Part shown: piece after piece, positions 7,528 through 15,233 of the stretch
How positions within the stretch are numbered: the first letter of the stretch is position 1
Layout: each line of letters opens with the position of its first letter
From: CAZJUR01 sp964549525
Lineage (GTDB): Bacteria > Patescibacteriota > Saccharimonadia > Saccharimonadales > Saccharimonadaceae
Direction of reading: 5' to 3'
Assembly (NCBI GenBank): GCA_964549525.1
Contig: CAZJUR010000008.1
Coordinates: 1-47,520, forward strand
DNA: 47,520 nt
Notes under the pieces: generated by a model
Database searches by the model: none
What the model was told of the DNA's origin: nothing
Seen by the model: only the letters and a program-made list of their open reading frames with translations
Program-made: the position numbers and the translations under genes

Positions 7528-8775
7528 TTAATGATTGGAGCGACTGTGGCCGGTTGATCCTGAGATTCGAGAGTAGATGTCGGGACTATCTGAACCTTCA
7601 ACTTCGATCGTCATCCAGGCACCTTTATTCATACGCGCGAGCGCATGATCAACCAGCAAGTATTTGCCTGGCACATCAGCCTTGAATTCGACAATTGCCG
7701 CGCCGCCAGCTGGCACTGCCGTTGTCTGAACGTTTTTATAAACCGCCGAACCTGGACCCATTGCAGCTTCGGGATAGACGGTGTCGAATATTTCACCAAT
7801 AATATGGAACGATGAGATGAGGTTTACACCCCCATTGCCGACGTATATACGCACCGTTTCGCCTTTTTTGACTTTCATCCGGTTCTCACCCTGAATCTTG
7901 CCGTTAAAAGTCACGTAGGTCGGGTTGCCTTCGAGTAGCGCCTGTGGATCAAATAACACGAGGCCTTTCTTCCCGATGCCACCTTGGGTGTACAGTTCAC
8001 CCTGCACGACGTAAAATTCTTTATCGACTTTTGGAAGTCCTTCCTTTGGTTCGACCAAAATTAGCCCGTATTGACCGTGGGAGTTATGGACACTCACGTT
8101 CGAGGTTGCGCAGTGGTATATGTAGAGCCCGGGTTGCATGGCTTTCCATCTGAATGTTTTTGTTTCGCCCGGACTGACTTTGCTTAGTTCTGCGCCGCCA
8201 CCAGGTCCAGTTACGGCATGTAGGTCGATGTTGTGAGCATGGATACTAGACTCATGGTTAGTGATCGTTGTTTCGACCGTATCGCCCTCTCTCACTCGTA
8301 ACATCGGTCCAGGGACTTGACCGTCAAAAGTCCAGTAGTTGTTGTATATCCCAGGAGCAATTTCACTAATCACCTCTTTTGTCGTGAAGTGTTGTTTGAC
8401 TATTTCACTGGTTTTACGGGTTATGGGTTCGGGGACGATGTTGGGATCGGCTGCTATATCGTTCACTCGTTCGAAATTTTCAGATTGCCTTAAGAAATTT
8501 AACCCACTTAGTATTGGTAGGCTGGGCGGATTATTATCCGGTGCATTAGAGTGTAGGTTTGGCGGCATTGCGAAGTGTATTTTGTAAGATTGATCGCCAA
8601 ACACGAAAAAGCACAAACCGAATACAAATAAACTTATACCGATCCAATCTCGCTTTCTAATGGGCTTTAATTTATGTCGTGTCCATTTCCAAAACCCTTT
8701 TCTTGTTAATAAGAAAATGATACCTAAAAGTATCAATGACAGACCAATCGATTGCGAGATTAGATATATATACAT
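7528..8775 (-). CDS. NirK-like two-domain multicopper oxidase, membrane-anchored
   Basis: 415 aa. Two hydrophobic helices (about 4-23 and 45-60) anchor the protein; two cupredoxin domains follow. Copper ligands by comparison with copper nitrite reductase: HNIDLH (His181, His186), HC (His221, Cys222), His230, and a C-terminal His376 in VDHALARMNKGA. The pattern supports a type 1 and a type 2 copper site. Two deviations stand out: the axial Met of the blue copper site appears replaced by Gln235, and the catalytic His that follows HLIGG in NirK is absent (HIIGEIFD). A true nitrite reductase activity is therefore doubtful. SD GGGAGG lies 11 nt before the ATG, and a TATAAT lies further upstream. 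It is flanked by repeats E and B. Confidence 0.85.
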   Translation of the reverse strand: MYIYLISQSIGLSLILLGIIFLLTRKGFWKWTRHKLKPIRKRDWIGISLFVFGLCFFVFGDQSYKIHFAMPPNLHSNAPDNNPPSLPILSGLNFLRQSENFERVNDIAADPNIVPEPITRKTSEIVKQHFTTKEVISEIAPGIYNNYWTFDGQVPGPMLRVREGDTVETTITNHESSIHAHNIDLHAVTGPGGGAELSKVSPGETKTFRWKAMQPGLYIYHCATSNVSVHNSHGQYGLILVEPKEGLPKVDKEFYVVQGELYTQGGIGKKGLVLFDPQALLEGNPTYVTFNGKIQGENRMKVKKGETVRIYVGNGGVNLISSFHIIGEIFDTVYPEAAMGPGSAVYKNVQTTAVPAGGAAIVEFKADVPGKYLLVDHALARMNKGAWMTIEVEGSDSPDIYSRISGSTGHSRSNH

Positions 8776-8889
8776 TTCGAACTCTTACCTCCCTATATAC
8801 TACTTACATACATTATACATGTATTGTCATGAACATAAGCAGTATGGTGATAGCAGACTCTAAGTCATTTGAATTCGAAGGAAGTGGGG

Positions 8890-8984
8890 TGGCTCAACCC
8901 TGAAAGGTCCACGACCTGTAAGCTGAGCCAAGAGTATATATTTTACAAGGTATCCAGTAAGCATTCCCGCTGCTGGATACTTTT
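8890..8984. repeat. Structured intergenic repeat, copy B
   Basis: TGGCTCA (8890-8896) pairs with TGAGCCA (8924-8930), enclosing the hairpin GGTC-CAC-GACC. Then comes the 23-bp block shared exactly with copy D (8925-8947) and a terminator hairpin. In the stretch 8776-9106 the rest is the oxidase promoter region and the hsp20 control region. Confidence 0.7.
8951..8984 (+). terminator. Terminator-like hairpin in repeat B
   Basis: TATCCAG / CTGGATA with inner AGC/GCT pairs, followed by CTTTTCG. Sister of the hairpin at 7248-7272. Confidence 0.6.
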
Positions 8985-9007
8985 CGTTACAATCAAACTG
9001 TACTAAT

Positions 9008-9034
9008 TTAGCACTCTTGACATTAGAGTGCTAA
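9008..9034. promoter_or_regulatory. CIRCE operator (HrcA-binding site)
   Basis: TTAGCACTC, nine bases, GAGTGCTAA: a perfect match to the CIRCE consensus. It overlaps the -35 box of the hsp20 promoter, so HrcA bound here would block RNA polymerase until heat or protein-folding stress. hrcA itself is not in the window. Confidence 0.95.
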
Positions 9035-9045
9035 ATTTCTATACT
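9017..9045 (+). promoter_or_regulatory. Sigma70-type promoter of hsp20
   Basis: TTGACA (9017-9022), a 17-bp spacer, TATACT (9040-9045). The -35 box lies inside the 9-bp spacer of the CIRCE palindrome. The transcript would have a leader of about 55 nt. Confidence 0.85.
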
Positions 9046-9106
9046 GAATGTAGGAGCTTTTATGCTTCTCTGGAAACCATTAAAACAATGATGAAAGGAG
9101 AATAGT

Positions 9107-9532
9107 ATGAGCAACCTTGTAAAGTGGGATCCGTTTGCAGAACTTTCTGCATTACAAAAACAATTCTTTGGTGATGACTGGATGTCGCCTTTAAAAGGCG
9201 TTAACATTCCGACGACTGACGTCTTTACTAAAGATAATAACCTTGTGGTTGAGGCGCATCTGCCTAACTTTGAGCAGAAAGATGTCAATATCGAAGTGGA
9301 GAACGGTACACTCGTGATTTGTGCCGAACGTCACGAAAAAGAGGAAGATAAAGGCAAGCAATACGTTGTTCGTGAAAGTTCAAGTAGCTTCTATCGTCGC
9401 ATAGCTCTGCCAAAACGTGCTGATGCCGACAAGGTCGAGGCACACCTGGATGATGGAGTATTGAAAGTCAGTATTCCACTAACACCACTACCTGAACCGA
9501 AGAAAATTGCTATCTCAGCGAAGAAGAAATAG
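9107..9532 (+). CDS. hsp20: Small heat-shock protein Hsp20 (alpha-crystallin family)
   Basis: 141 aa, typical length. The alpha-crystallin domain runs from about residue 38 (PTTDVFTKDNNLVVEAHLP) to 130. It has FYRRIALP and a C-terminal GVLKVSIPLTP, and ends in KKIAISAKKK, where an I-x-I-like motif mediates oligomer contacts. An ATP-independent holdase for unfolding proteins in the cytoplasm. SD AAAGGAG lies 6 nt before the ATG. Control is by the CIRCE/promoter pair upstream, so HrcA regulation is well supported. Located between repeats B and C. Confidence 0.95.
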   Translation: MSNLVKWDPFAELSALQKQFFGDDWMSPLKGVNIPTTDVFTKDNNLVVEAHLPNFEQKDVNIEVENGTLVICAERHEKEEDKGKQYVVRESSSSFYRRIALPKRADADKVEAHLDDGVLKVSIPLTPLPEPKKIAISAKKK

Positions 9533-9549
9533 CAGTCGCGCGTTCTAAC

Positions 9550-9579
9550 CTAAAAGGAGGCCTTAGGGTCTCCTTTTAG
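9550..9579 (+). terminator. Terminator after hsp20
   Basis: CTAAAAGGAG / CTCCTTTTAG, a perfect 10-bp stem with a 10-nt loop followed by TTATATAA; 18 nt after the hsp20 stop. Confidence 0.7.
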
Positions 9580-9629
9580 TTATATAACCTGATTCAAGAT
9601 CTGGAATTTGTTAGCTAAACTCCTTTAAA

Positions 9630-9714
9630 ATGAGACACGCCCTAAAACATGCGTTTTGTGTCTCATCTCGTGCCCCCACCCCTGTAATAGTTCCGTGACC
9701 TGTATGGGGAGCCA
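9630..9714. repeat. Structured intergenic repeat, copy C
   Basis: ATGAGACAC (9630-9638) / GTGTCTCAT (9658-9666), a perfect 9-bp dyad with a 19-nt loop, then CACCCCTG and GTTCCGTGACCTGTA with GGGGAGCCA. Same architecture as copy A, 5.3 kb away in the same orientation. The rest of 9533-9836 is A+T-rich with no gene visible. Confidence 0.75.
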
Positions 9715-9836
9715 AGTTGAATTTTAGAGCAAAAATCCATTGTATTTAATAGTTTTTTGTACCTATACCTCAATAATTTATCTTCTAGTTAAAAAGTTAA
9801 AAACCTTAACTAACTAAAAGCAAAACGTAAAAGTAT

Positions 9837-10124
9837 CTATCTGGTGAGATTTAGATTACGAACAGATTTATGAGGACGATGCACACATCCAGGCCAACAA
9901 CATGGGCGGCGCTTACCTTCGTGAAGTTCTTCGATCGTACGTCTTATACGCCTGGTGCGCGTTTCATCAGCTTTGGCATGTTCCACCCAGCAAATAAATT
10001 CGTTACGGGCGAGTGGCGTGAGGGTGTTCCAATAAACGACAGTTTTTTCGTCAGTAGTCAGCACTTTCATCAAATCTTGTGGTATTTTATGTACCGTTCC
10101 GTCGGAGGGTTTAGTTACCTTCAT
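9837..10124 (-). CDS. YdeI/OmpD-associated family protein (truncated form)
   Basis: 95 aa starting MKVTKPSDGTVHKIP. The motif ICWVEHAKADETRTRRI followed by IEELHEGKR matches the C-terminal helix-rich part of YdeI/OmdA ('bacteriocin-protection') proteins. The N-terminal DUF1905-like part is short or absent. The C-terminus has an unusual Cys/His cluster (CCWPGC.H). The ATG at 10124 is chosen because TATAGT (minus strand, 10132-10137) ends 7 nt before it; the longer frame would overlap lemA. Divergent from lemA. The molecular role of this family is not well established. Confidence 0.7.
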   Translation of the reverse strand: MKVTKPSDGTVHKIPQDLMKVLTTDEKTVVYWNTLTPLARNEFICWVEHAKADETRTRRIRRTIEELHEGKRRPCCWPGCVHRPHKSVRNLNLTR

Positions 10125-10128
10125 GTCA

Positions 10129-10157
10129 TTTACTATACAACTTTTTAAATGTATACT
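10129..10157. promoter_or_regulatory. Overlapping divergent promoters, ydeI-like / lemA
   Basis: Forward: TTTACT (10129-10134), 17 bp, TATACT (10152-10157) toward lemA. Reverse: TATAGT complement at 10132-10137 toward the YdeI-like gene. The forward -35 and reverse -10 share bases, so the two cannot be occupied at once. Confidence 0.5.
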
Positions 10158-10188
10158 GCCAAGTAGCAGTAAAGCATTGGAGGATAAA

Positions 10189-10800
10189 GTGAAATCTACA
10201 TCTCGTAACAATTTAGTCATTGCCGTCATCATTGGTGCGGTTCTTGTTATAGGCATGATGATCGCTGGTAGCTACAACAGCCTAGTCGGAAGCAAAGAAG
10301 CCGTTAACGGTAAAATTAATAATTTACAGAGTCAGTATCAGCGACGAGCAGATCTGGTTCCACAGCTGGTGAATACAGTCAAAGGATCGGCTAATTTTGA
10401 ACAAGAAACGTTAGATAAAGTGGTTAATGCTCGTGCTAAAGCAACCTCAATCACCATCGATCCATCAAAAGCTACTCCGGAACAACTTCAACAATACCAA
10501 AATGCACAAGGCGAATTGAGTCAGGCACTTGGTCGCCTCTTGGCAGTAGCTGAAAATTACCCTGATCTTAAAACCACAAAAGCTTTCCAAGATTTGCAGG
10601 CTCAACTTGAAGGTACAGAAAATCGGATTCAGGTTGCACGCCAAGATTATGGGAGCGAAGTACAGCAATATAATGCAAAGATCAAACGATTCCCGACCAA
10701 TGTTGTAGCTGGCATGTTTAATTTTGATGCATTCCCATACTTTAAGGCAGATCCAGGAAATGAAAAAGCGCCTGAAGTTAATTTCGATGCTCAGCCATAG
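10189..10800 (+). CDS. lemA: LemA family membrane protein
   Basis: 203 aa from a GTG start with GGAGG 5 nt upstream; the ATG at 10123 lies upstream of the likely promoter and is rejected. One N-terminal membrane helix (VIAVIIGAVLVIGMMIAG), then the LemA signature SYNSLVGSKEAVNGK and QRRADLVPQLVNTVKG, with a long helical body. The family is anchored in the membrane and is often co-encoded with TPM-domain proteins, as here (9 nt to the next ATG). Biochemical function is unsettled. Confidence 0.92.
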   Translation: MKSTSRNNLVIAVIIGAVLVIGMMIAGSYNSLVGSKEAVNGKINNLQSQYQRRADLVPQLVNTVKGSANFEQETLDKVVNARAKATSITIDPSKATPEQLQQYQNAQGELSQALGRLLAVAENYPDLKTTKAFQDLQAQLEGTENRIQVARQDYGSEVQQYNAKIKRFPTNVVAGMFNFDAFPYFKADPGNEKAPEVNFDAQP

Positions 10801-10809
10801 ATATCTATT

Positions 10810-11706
10810 ATGAAACAGTGGCAAACCGTAGTATGTAGTATTCTACTTGTACTTGTAGGATATACCACTGTATTTGCTGCATCAACTATTCCAGCTGCAC
10901 CGACTGGTGGTTTTGTGAGAGATGATACTGGCACGTTGAGTCAAGCAGAAATAAGCAATCTTAATCAAAAGATTCAGGCGTATCAAGAGACAACGTCTAA
11001 TCAAATTGGCGTGCTCATGATAGGCAGTATTCCTGCCGGTGATTATTTGGAAAATTATTCTTTACAAGTTGCACGCACATGGGGCATAGGAGAAAAAACC
11101 AAAAACAATGGCGTTTTACTACTTGTTGCCAAAGATGATCGCCAAGTTCGCATCGAAGTTGGTAGCGGCAACGAAGGTGATTTAACCGATCTCCGATCTA
11201 GTCGTATTATTCGCGATCGAATAGTTCCACAATTTAAAAACGGCGATTACTATAAAGGAGTTGAATCAGGGATTGAAGGAATAATTTTAGCACTTGGCTC
11301 CAAGCCTGATACGAATACGGTCTCTCTGAAAGATCAGGTAGGAAATTCGATCGAAATATTTATTTTTCTCGCCTATCTTTTTCTTACAGCAATCTCTTGG
11401 CTAGCTGCTATGTTAGCTCGCTCAAAGAGCTGGTGGGCAGGTGGTATCATTGGTTTAGCTGTCGGTGGTCTGATTGGGCTGCTCTTTATTTCTTCAGCGC
11501 TTGTATGGTTTTTGATCTCGATGTTTGGGCTTGGTCTTATTGGGTTAATCCTCGATTATATGGTCAGTAAAAATTATCGCCAAGCAAAGGCAAATGGATA
11601 TAACCCTTCTTGGTGGGCGGGCGGTACGATTGGGCGTGGTGGTATTGGTGGTGGTAGTTTTGGCGGTGGCGGTTTCTCTGGAGGGGGAGCTAGTGGCAGC
11701 TGGTAA
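10810..11706 (+). CDS. TPM-domain (YgcG-type) membrane protein
   Basis: 298 aa. A signal peptide ends near TTVFA-AS, then a TPM domain at about 30-165 (GFVRDDTGTLSQAEI, TSNQIGVLMIGSIP, ARTWGIGEKTKNNGVLLLVA, DLTDLRSSRIIRD). Two membrane segments follow, and a Gly/Ser-rich tail (GGGSFGGGGFSGGGASGSW). TPM domains in this arrangement are extracytoplasmic and work with LemA; some homologues are linked to phosphatase activity or photosystem repair, which is not inferable here. Operon with lemA. Confidence 0.9.
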   Translation: MKQWQTVVCSILLVLVGYTTVFAASTIPAAPTGGFVRDDTGTLSQAEISNLNQKIQAYQETTSNQIGVLMIGSIPAGDYLENYSLQVARTWGIGEKTKNNGVLLLVAKDDRQVRIEVGSGNEGDLTDLRSSRIIRDRIVPQFKNGDYYKGVESGIEGIILALGSKPDTNTVSLKDQVGNSIEIFIFLAYLFLTAISWLAAMLARSKSWWAGGIIGLAVGGLIGLLFISSALVWFLISMFGLGLIGLILDYMVSKNYRQAKANGYNPSWWAGGTIGRGGIGGGSFGGGGFSGGGASGSW

Positions 11707-11720
11707 AAGCAGTCTTTAGC

Positions 11721-12152
11721 TTAGCGCCACAAACTAATTATGATTGTCATAACAGCTACCGAGACTGTATCATGACCGGCGTCAATCCACGATAATTCAG
11801 AAGATTTTTTACTAAATCCATTATGGATGAAATGCGCTGCCCCACGCAAGAAAAAGCCGATGAGAACACCAAAGATAAGACTATTCCATAGTCCTGATAT
11901 ATCCAGGGTTATTACTAAACAAGTGATCAAAACTGCACTTATAAACGAAAGTAAAAGCATGACAGCAAAACGACTCGCCATACCGTCACTATTTTGCATG
12001 TCTTTTTCTTTTAGGCCAACTAATTTAGCCCATCGTTTCCCAAAGCCCATTTTTAAATCGTACCAGACATATCCAACCGGCATGGTAGAGAGTGTCGCTA
12101 CAATAATTGCCCACCAATTTACCCGATCCATAGTGTTTGTAATAAATTCCAT
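11721..12152 (-). CDS. DUF1761 family membrane protein
   Basis: 143 aa with four predicted helices. The start NWWAIIVATLSTMPVGYVWYD followed by FGKRW matches the DUF1761 signature (an N-terminal helix, then WY and FGK.W). SD GAGGA before the ATG. Convergent with the TPM gene (14 bp between stops). Function of the family is unknown. Confidence 0.78.
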   Translation of the reverse strand: MEFITNTMDRVNWWAIIVATLSTMPVGYVWYDLKMGFGKRWAKLVGLKEKDMQNSDGMASRFAVMLLLSFISAVLITCLVITLDISGLWNSLIFGVLIGFFLRGAAHFIHNGFSKKSSELSWIDAGHDTVSVAVMTIIISLWR

Positions 12153-12215
12153 TCTTTCTTCCTCATTTAGATGATATATTTTAGTTATATCAGAAAAGAC
12201 GAAATTTAAAAGCTT

Positions 12216-12746
12216 TTAGTAAATCAATCCGTCTTTTACGGCGTAAGAAAGTGTTTTTATTAGTTCACTATCTGCCGTCGGATCATAACGAAAATCAGAG
12301 GATACCCACTTTAGTTGGCTATCTCGTGCGGGGTTCATGCTGCTTTTCCAGCCAGTGAGAGTATAAACGTATGTACGCTGGGTGCGAGATGTACCAATTA
12401 CTTCACAGTACGTTTTATACCAGCCTAGATTACGTGACTCGACAGATAAGCCAAGCTCCTCTTTAAGCTCTCTGATCAAAGCCTGTTTTGGCGTCTCATT
12501 TTCTTCAATATGACCGCCCGGTGGACTAAAATTCTTCTCATTAGCTAACCGAATACTAGCGACGGTTTTTTCACGAACTATTAGAGCGTGAGCTCGTTCA
12601 GAAGCAAACTCTCGAGACGGAAGAGATGTGCACTCGGATTGAATTCGCTGAGAAATATTGTTATGGACAGTACGTTGCCAGCTAAACAGCCAAAAGACAA
12701 GGCCTACCAGACTTATAAATAGCAAAATGCTTATATTTTTTTTCAC
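12216..12746 (-). CDS. Membrane-anchored Nudix hydrolase
   Basis: 176 aa. An exact Nudix box G-x5-E-x7-REL-x-EEL-G-L (GHIEENE ... RELKEELGL) gives the Mg2+/pyrophosphate site of nucleoside-diphosphate-X hydrolases. Unusually, an N-terminal hydrophobic helix (ISILLFISLVGLVFWLF) precedes the domain. The enzyme is therefore probably tethered to the membrane, with the catalytic side undetermined. SD AAAGGTGA lies before the ATG. Substrate cannot be read from the sequence. Confidence 0.88.
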   Translation of the reverse strand: MKKNISILLFISLVGLVFWLFSWQRTVHNNISQRIQSECTSLPSREFASERAHALIVREKTVASIRLANEKNFSPPGGHIEENETPKQALIRELKEELGLSVESRNLGWYKTYCEVIGTSRTQRTYVYTLTGWKSSMNPARDSQLKWVSSDFRYDPTADSELIKTLSYAVKDGLIY

Positions 12747-12810
12747 CTTTTTAGCATACCCCAGAAGAGAAACAATGGAAATACATATAGGTTTTAGGTG
12801 GCTCAGCTGC

Positions 12811-12816
12811 TATACT
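12811..12816 (+). promoter_or_regulatory. TATACT box upstream of the LTD gene
   Basis: Ends 28 nt before the ATG at 12845, giving a short leader that contains the small hairpin AGGT-GAAA-ACCT. No SD is visible. Confidence 0.45.
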
Positions 12817-12844
12817 TATAGGTGAAAACCTCAAAAATAAACAC

Positions 12845-13780
12845 ATGAATATCTTATCTGTAGTCATCTCGGTTATAATAGCTATTTTATATTCCTATAG
12901 TGTGTCCGCACTTAGTCCTGTGCGTATTACTGAAATAATGTATGATCCATCAGGAGATGGTAGTAAAGAGTTTATTGAGTTCTATAACGGAAGCGATACC
13001 ACCGTACAGCTAGGGGGGTGGAGTACCTATGGTGTTGATTTTGTCTTTCCACCAGGAAGTTCTTTATCACCAAGTACGTACACAATTATTGCCAGAAATG
13101 CGGCTGCTCTCCAATCATCTCACCCGGGCGCCCGAATCAGTGGTCAATACATGGGAAAGCTTCGTGGCTCTGGTGAACTTATTCGGCTTCAAGATAGCGC
13201 AGGCGGAGTGGTGAGTCAAGTCTCGTACAGTTTTGGGGGTGCCTGGCCATCAGAACCACGTAATGGAGGTCCAAGTCTTAGTTTGATTTGGCCAAACGCC
13301 AACGAGACAATACCTGGTTGCTGGGGGTCGAGCACAGCATTAGGCGGCTCACCAGGTTTCTCTAATAGTGCTGTTGGCGGCGGAGGGTGTAGTACGCTCG
13401 GATACCCTGTTACGCCACCACCACCTCCTCCGGCGCCGGTTGCTCAAACCGCACCTACCTTATCTCCAAGTGCAGCCCCAACAGCATCACCGAACTCTCC
13501 CTCATCGAAAAGCAAGACACCATCTGGTTCGACTTCATCCTCAACGGAAAATAAATCTCCAGAACAAGTTCAAGCACAAATAGTTGAACAAAAAAAACAA
13601 GCACAAGCTCAACAAAAAAAAGTAGCCGAACAAAAAATACGTACACAAAAACAAAATAGCTGGAGGTTAATTACAATAATAATGGGTATAATTATTATGG
13701 GAGTAGGTGCTGCCTATGTAGTGAGGAAGCATCGTCTCAAGCAGGACGTCAAAACTGTTCTTAAAAAAAGGAATGCCTAA
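12845..13780 (+). CDS. Secreted lamin-tail-domain (LTD) protein with C-terminal membrane anchor
   Basis: 311 aa. Signal peptide (about 1-22), then an LTD beta-sandwich (about 24-135: VRITEIMYDPSGDGSKEFIEFYNG, LGGWSTYG, GELIRLQDSAGGVV in pieces). A Pro/Ser/Thr-rich linker follows, then a Gln/Lys-rich coiled-coil stretch, one membrane helix (near 275-293) and a basic tail facing the cytoplasm. First gene of an LTD-VTC-DUF4956 group; the next ATG follows the stop directly. LTD domains occur on many extracellular nuclease- or CotH-linked proteins; the ligand here is unknown. Confidence 0.82.
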   Translation: MNILSVVISVIIAILYSYSVSALSPVRITEIMYDPSGDGSKEFIEFYNGSDTTVQLGGWSTYGVDFVFPPGSSLSPSTYTIIARNAAALQSSHPGARISGQYMGKLRGSGELIRLQDSAGGVVSQVSYSFGGAWPSEPRNGGPSLSLIWPNANETIPGCWGSSTALGGSPGFSNSAVGGGGCSTLGYPVTPPPPPPAPVAQTAPTLSPSAAPTASPNSPSSKSKTPSGSTSSSTENKSPEQVQAQIVEQKKQAQAQQKKVAEQKIRTQKQNSWRLITIIMGIIIMGVGAAYVVRKHRLKQDVKTVLKKRNA

Positions 13781-14524
13781 ATGGTTCGCCAAAAACATCA
13801 GAGAATTACCAAAAATATTGTCACTGATTACGCAACTCGCTTTCAGCGAGAGGAGCTTAAATTTTTTATCGATAATCACTTAGTAAGTGTACTGATACCC
13901 GATCTACTTAATTTTATGGAACGCGACCATTATTCAGTACAAGGTCCATACCCGATCTACAGCATTTATTTCGACACTATTGATTGGCAAGCTTTTTATT
14001 CAAAACTTGATGGCAATGAACGTCGACAAAAATTTCGTATACGCTCATATGTTGCACATCCACAACCAGATGACCTCGTCTACTTAGAAATCAAAGAAAA
14101 GCTAAATGGCACTGTTTTTAAACGTCGCACAAATTTACTCATGAAAGATGCAGAAGCTTTAGTGAGGGGAGAGATAGTAGACAAAGATTCACCCATTATA
14201 GATGAATGGCGGTTTGCCATGCTGCGTAATTCACTCCGACCAAAAATATTAAATACCTACCGGCGTACGGCCTATCATTCGGAGCAATTTCAAGGACTTC
14301 GTGTCACGATTGATCAAGACATGCATTATGCCGTAACTCAAGGATTTAGTTACAATATACCTACACGTCTCGCATTTTGGTCGCATCGGAAGAGTGTTAT
14401 AGAGGTTAAATTTGATAGATACGTACCAGCATTTATTGTTGACATGATCCGAAAATATAATCTCACGCGTGTACCGGTATCAAAATATTGCGATTCAGTA
14501 ATTTCACATTATTTGTTATCATAG
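13781..14524 (+). CDS. VTC-domain (polyphosphate-polymerase-like) protein
   Basis: 247 aa. Core VTC motifs: RFQREELKFFID at the start, IYSIYFDT, RRQKFRIRSYV, VYLEIKEKLNG followed by FKRRT, and a late VIEVKFDRYVP. The basic and acidic residues line the tunnel of the triphosphate-tunnel fold. In yeast VTC4 this domain makes polyphosphate. Bacterial homologues next to DUF4956 and LTD/CotH genes, as here, may instead phosphorylate or act on another substrate. Starts directly after the LTD stop. Confidence 0.87.
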   Translation: MVRQKHQRITKNIVTDYATRFQREELKFFIDNHLVSVLIPDLLNFMERDHYSVQGPYPIYSIYFDTIDWQAFYSKLDGNERRQKFRIRSYVAHPQPDDLVYLEIKEKLNGTVFKRRTNLLMKDAEALVRGEIVDKDSPIIDEWRFAMLRNSLRPKILNTYRRTAYHSEQFQGLRVTIDQDMHYAVTQGFSYNIPTRLAFWSHRKSVIEVKFDRYVPAFIVDMIRKYNLTRVPVSKYCDSVISHYLLS

Positions 14525-14535
14525 ATATATTAGTT

Positions 14536-15231
14536 ATGCTTGAAATAGAAAAGTGGTTACAACAATTAGGCCAAACGGAAGTCGCAACCTCACTGCCGAC
14601 GATGATTATTAATATTTTGCTTGCGGCAGTACTTGGTATTATCGTAGCAAAAGTCTACAAACACACTCACAAGGGGATATCCTATTCTTCTTCATACGCT
14701 TATTCAATTGTGATTGTAACTATAGTGGTAGCGCTCGTCATGATGGTAATCGCGGGGAATGTGGCTCGTGCTTTTACGCTACTCGGCGCATTTACGTTGA
14801 TTCGCTTCCGCACAGCGGTTAAGGACCCTAAAGATACAGCCTTTATATTCTTGGCATTGGTAGTTGGATTAGGAGTTGGTGCAAATGAATACACCCTTGC
14901 TATTGTGGGAACGTTACTAACGGTTGCCATCGCGCTCATTTTGGACGCGGTTAATTTTGGTACGATGCTGAAGCTCGAACAAGTATTATATCTGACTACT
15001 AATCCAAAACAACTGAATCAAAGTGACCTTGAAACCATGCTTCGAAGCCAGTGCAAAGAAGTGTCGATTATTAATGTCAATTACAACGAAACGAGTAAAT
15101 TACTGCAATATTCGTATAATATTAAACTCCATAAAAAAGATCAGCAAGCCGATGTTATGAATAAAATCACCAAAGTTGAAGGCATAAAATCTGCCGAAAT
15201 CTTATCATCTCAACAAGTCATTGAGTTTTAG
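14536..15231 (+). CDS. DUF4956 membrane protein
   Basis: 231 aa from the ATG at 14536, 11 nt after the VTC stop; the longer frame starts with TTG inside the VTC gene and is not preferred. Helices: about 20-40, 55-80, 85-110 and 115-145. Family signature ARAFTLLGAFTLIRFRTAVKDP then DTAFIFLALVVGLGVG. The C-terminal 80 residues form a soluble alpha/beta domain. DUF4956 is typically adjacent to VTC-domain proteins, so the two probably work together at the membrane. Confidence 0.88.
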   Translation: MLEIEKWLQQLGQTEVATSLPTMIINILLAAVLGIIVAKVYKHTHKGISYSSSYAYSIVIVTIVVALVMMVIAGNVARAFTLLGAFTLIRFRTAVKDPKDTAFIFLALVVGLGVGANEYTLAIVGTLLTVAIALILDAVNFGTMLKLEQVLYLTTNPKQLNQSDLETMLRSQCKEVSIINVNYNETSKLLQYSYNIKLHKKDQQADVMNKITKVEGIKSAEILSSQQVIEF

Positions 15232-15233
15232 CT

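Noticed and set aside
4307..9714. Classical integron with attC sites
   Set aside because: The repeats lack the RYYYAAC and GTTRRRY ends of attC, and no integron integrase gene is in the window.
9716..9836. Gene in the A+T-rich gap before the YdeI-like gene
   Set aside because: Frames are short and broken; only a weak AGTTAA/TTAACT inverted repeat is visible.
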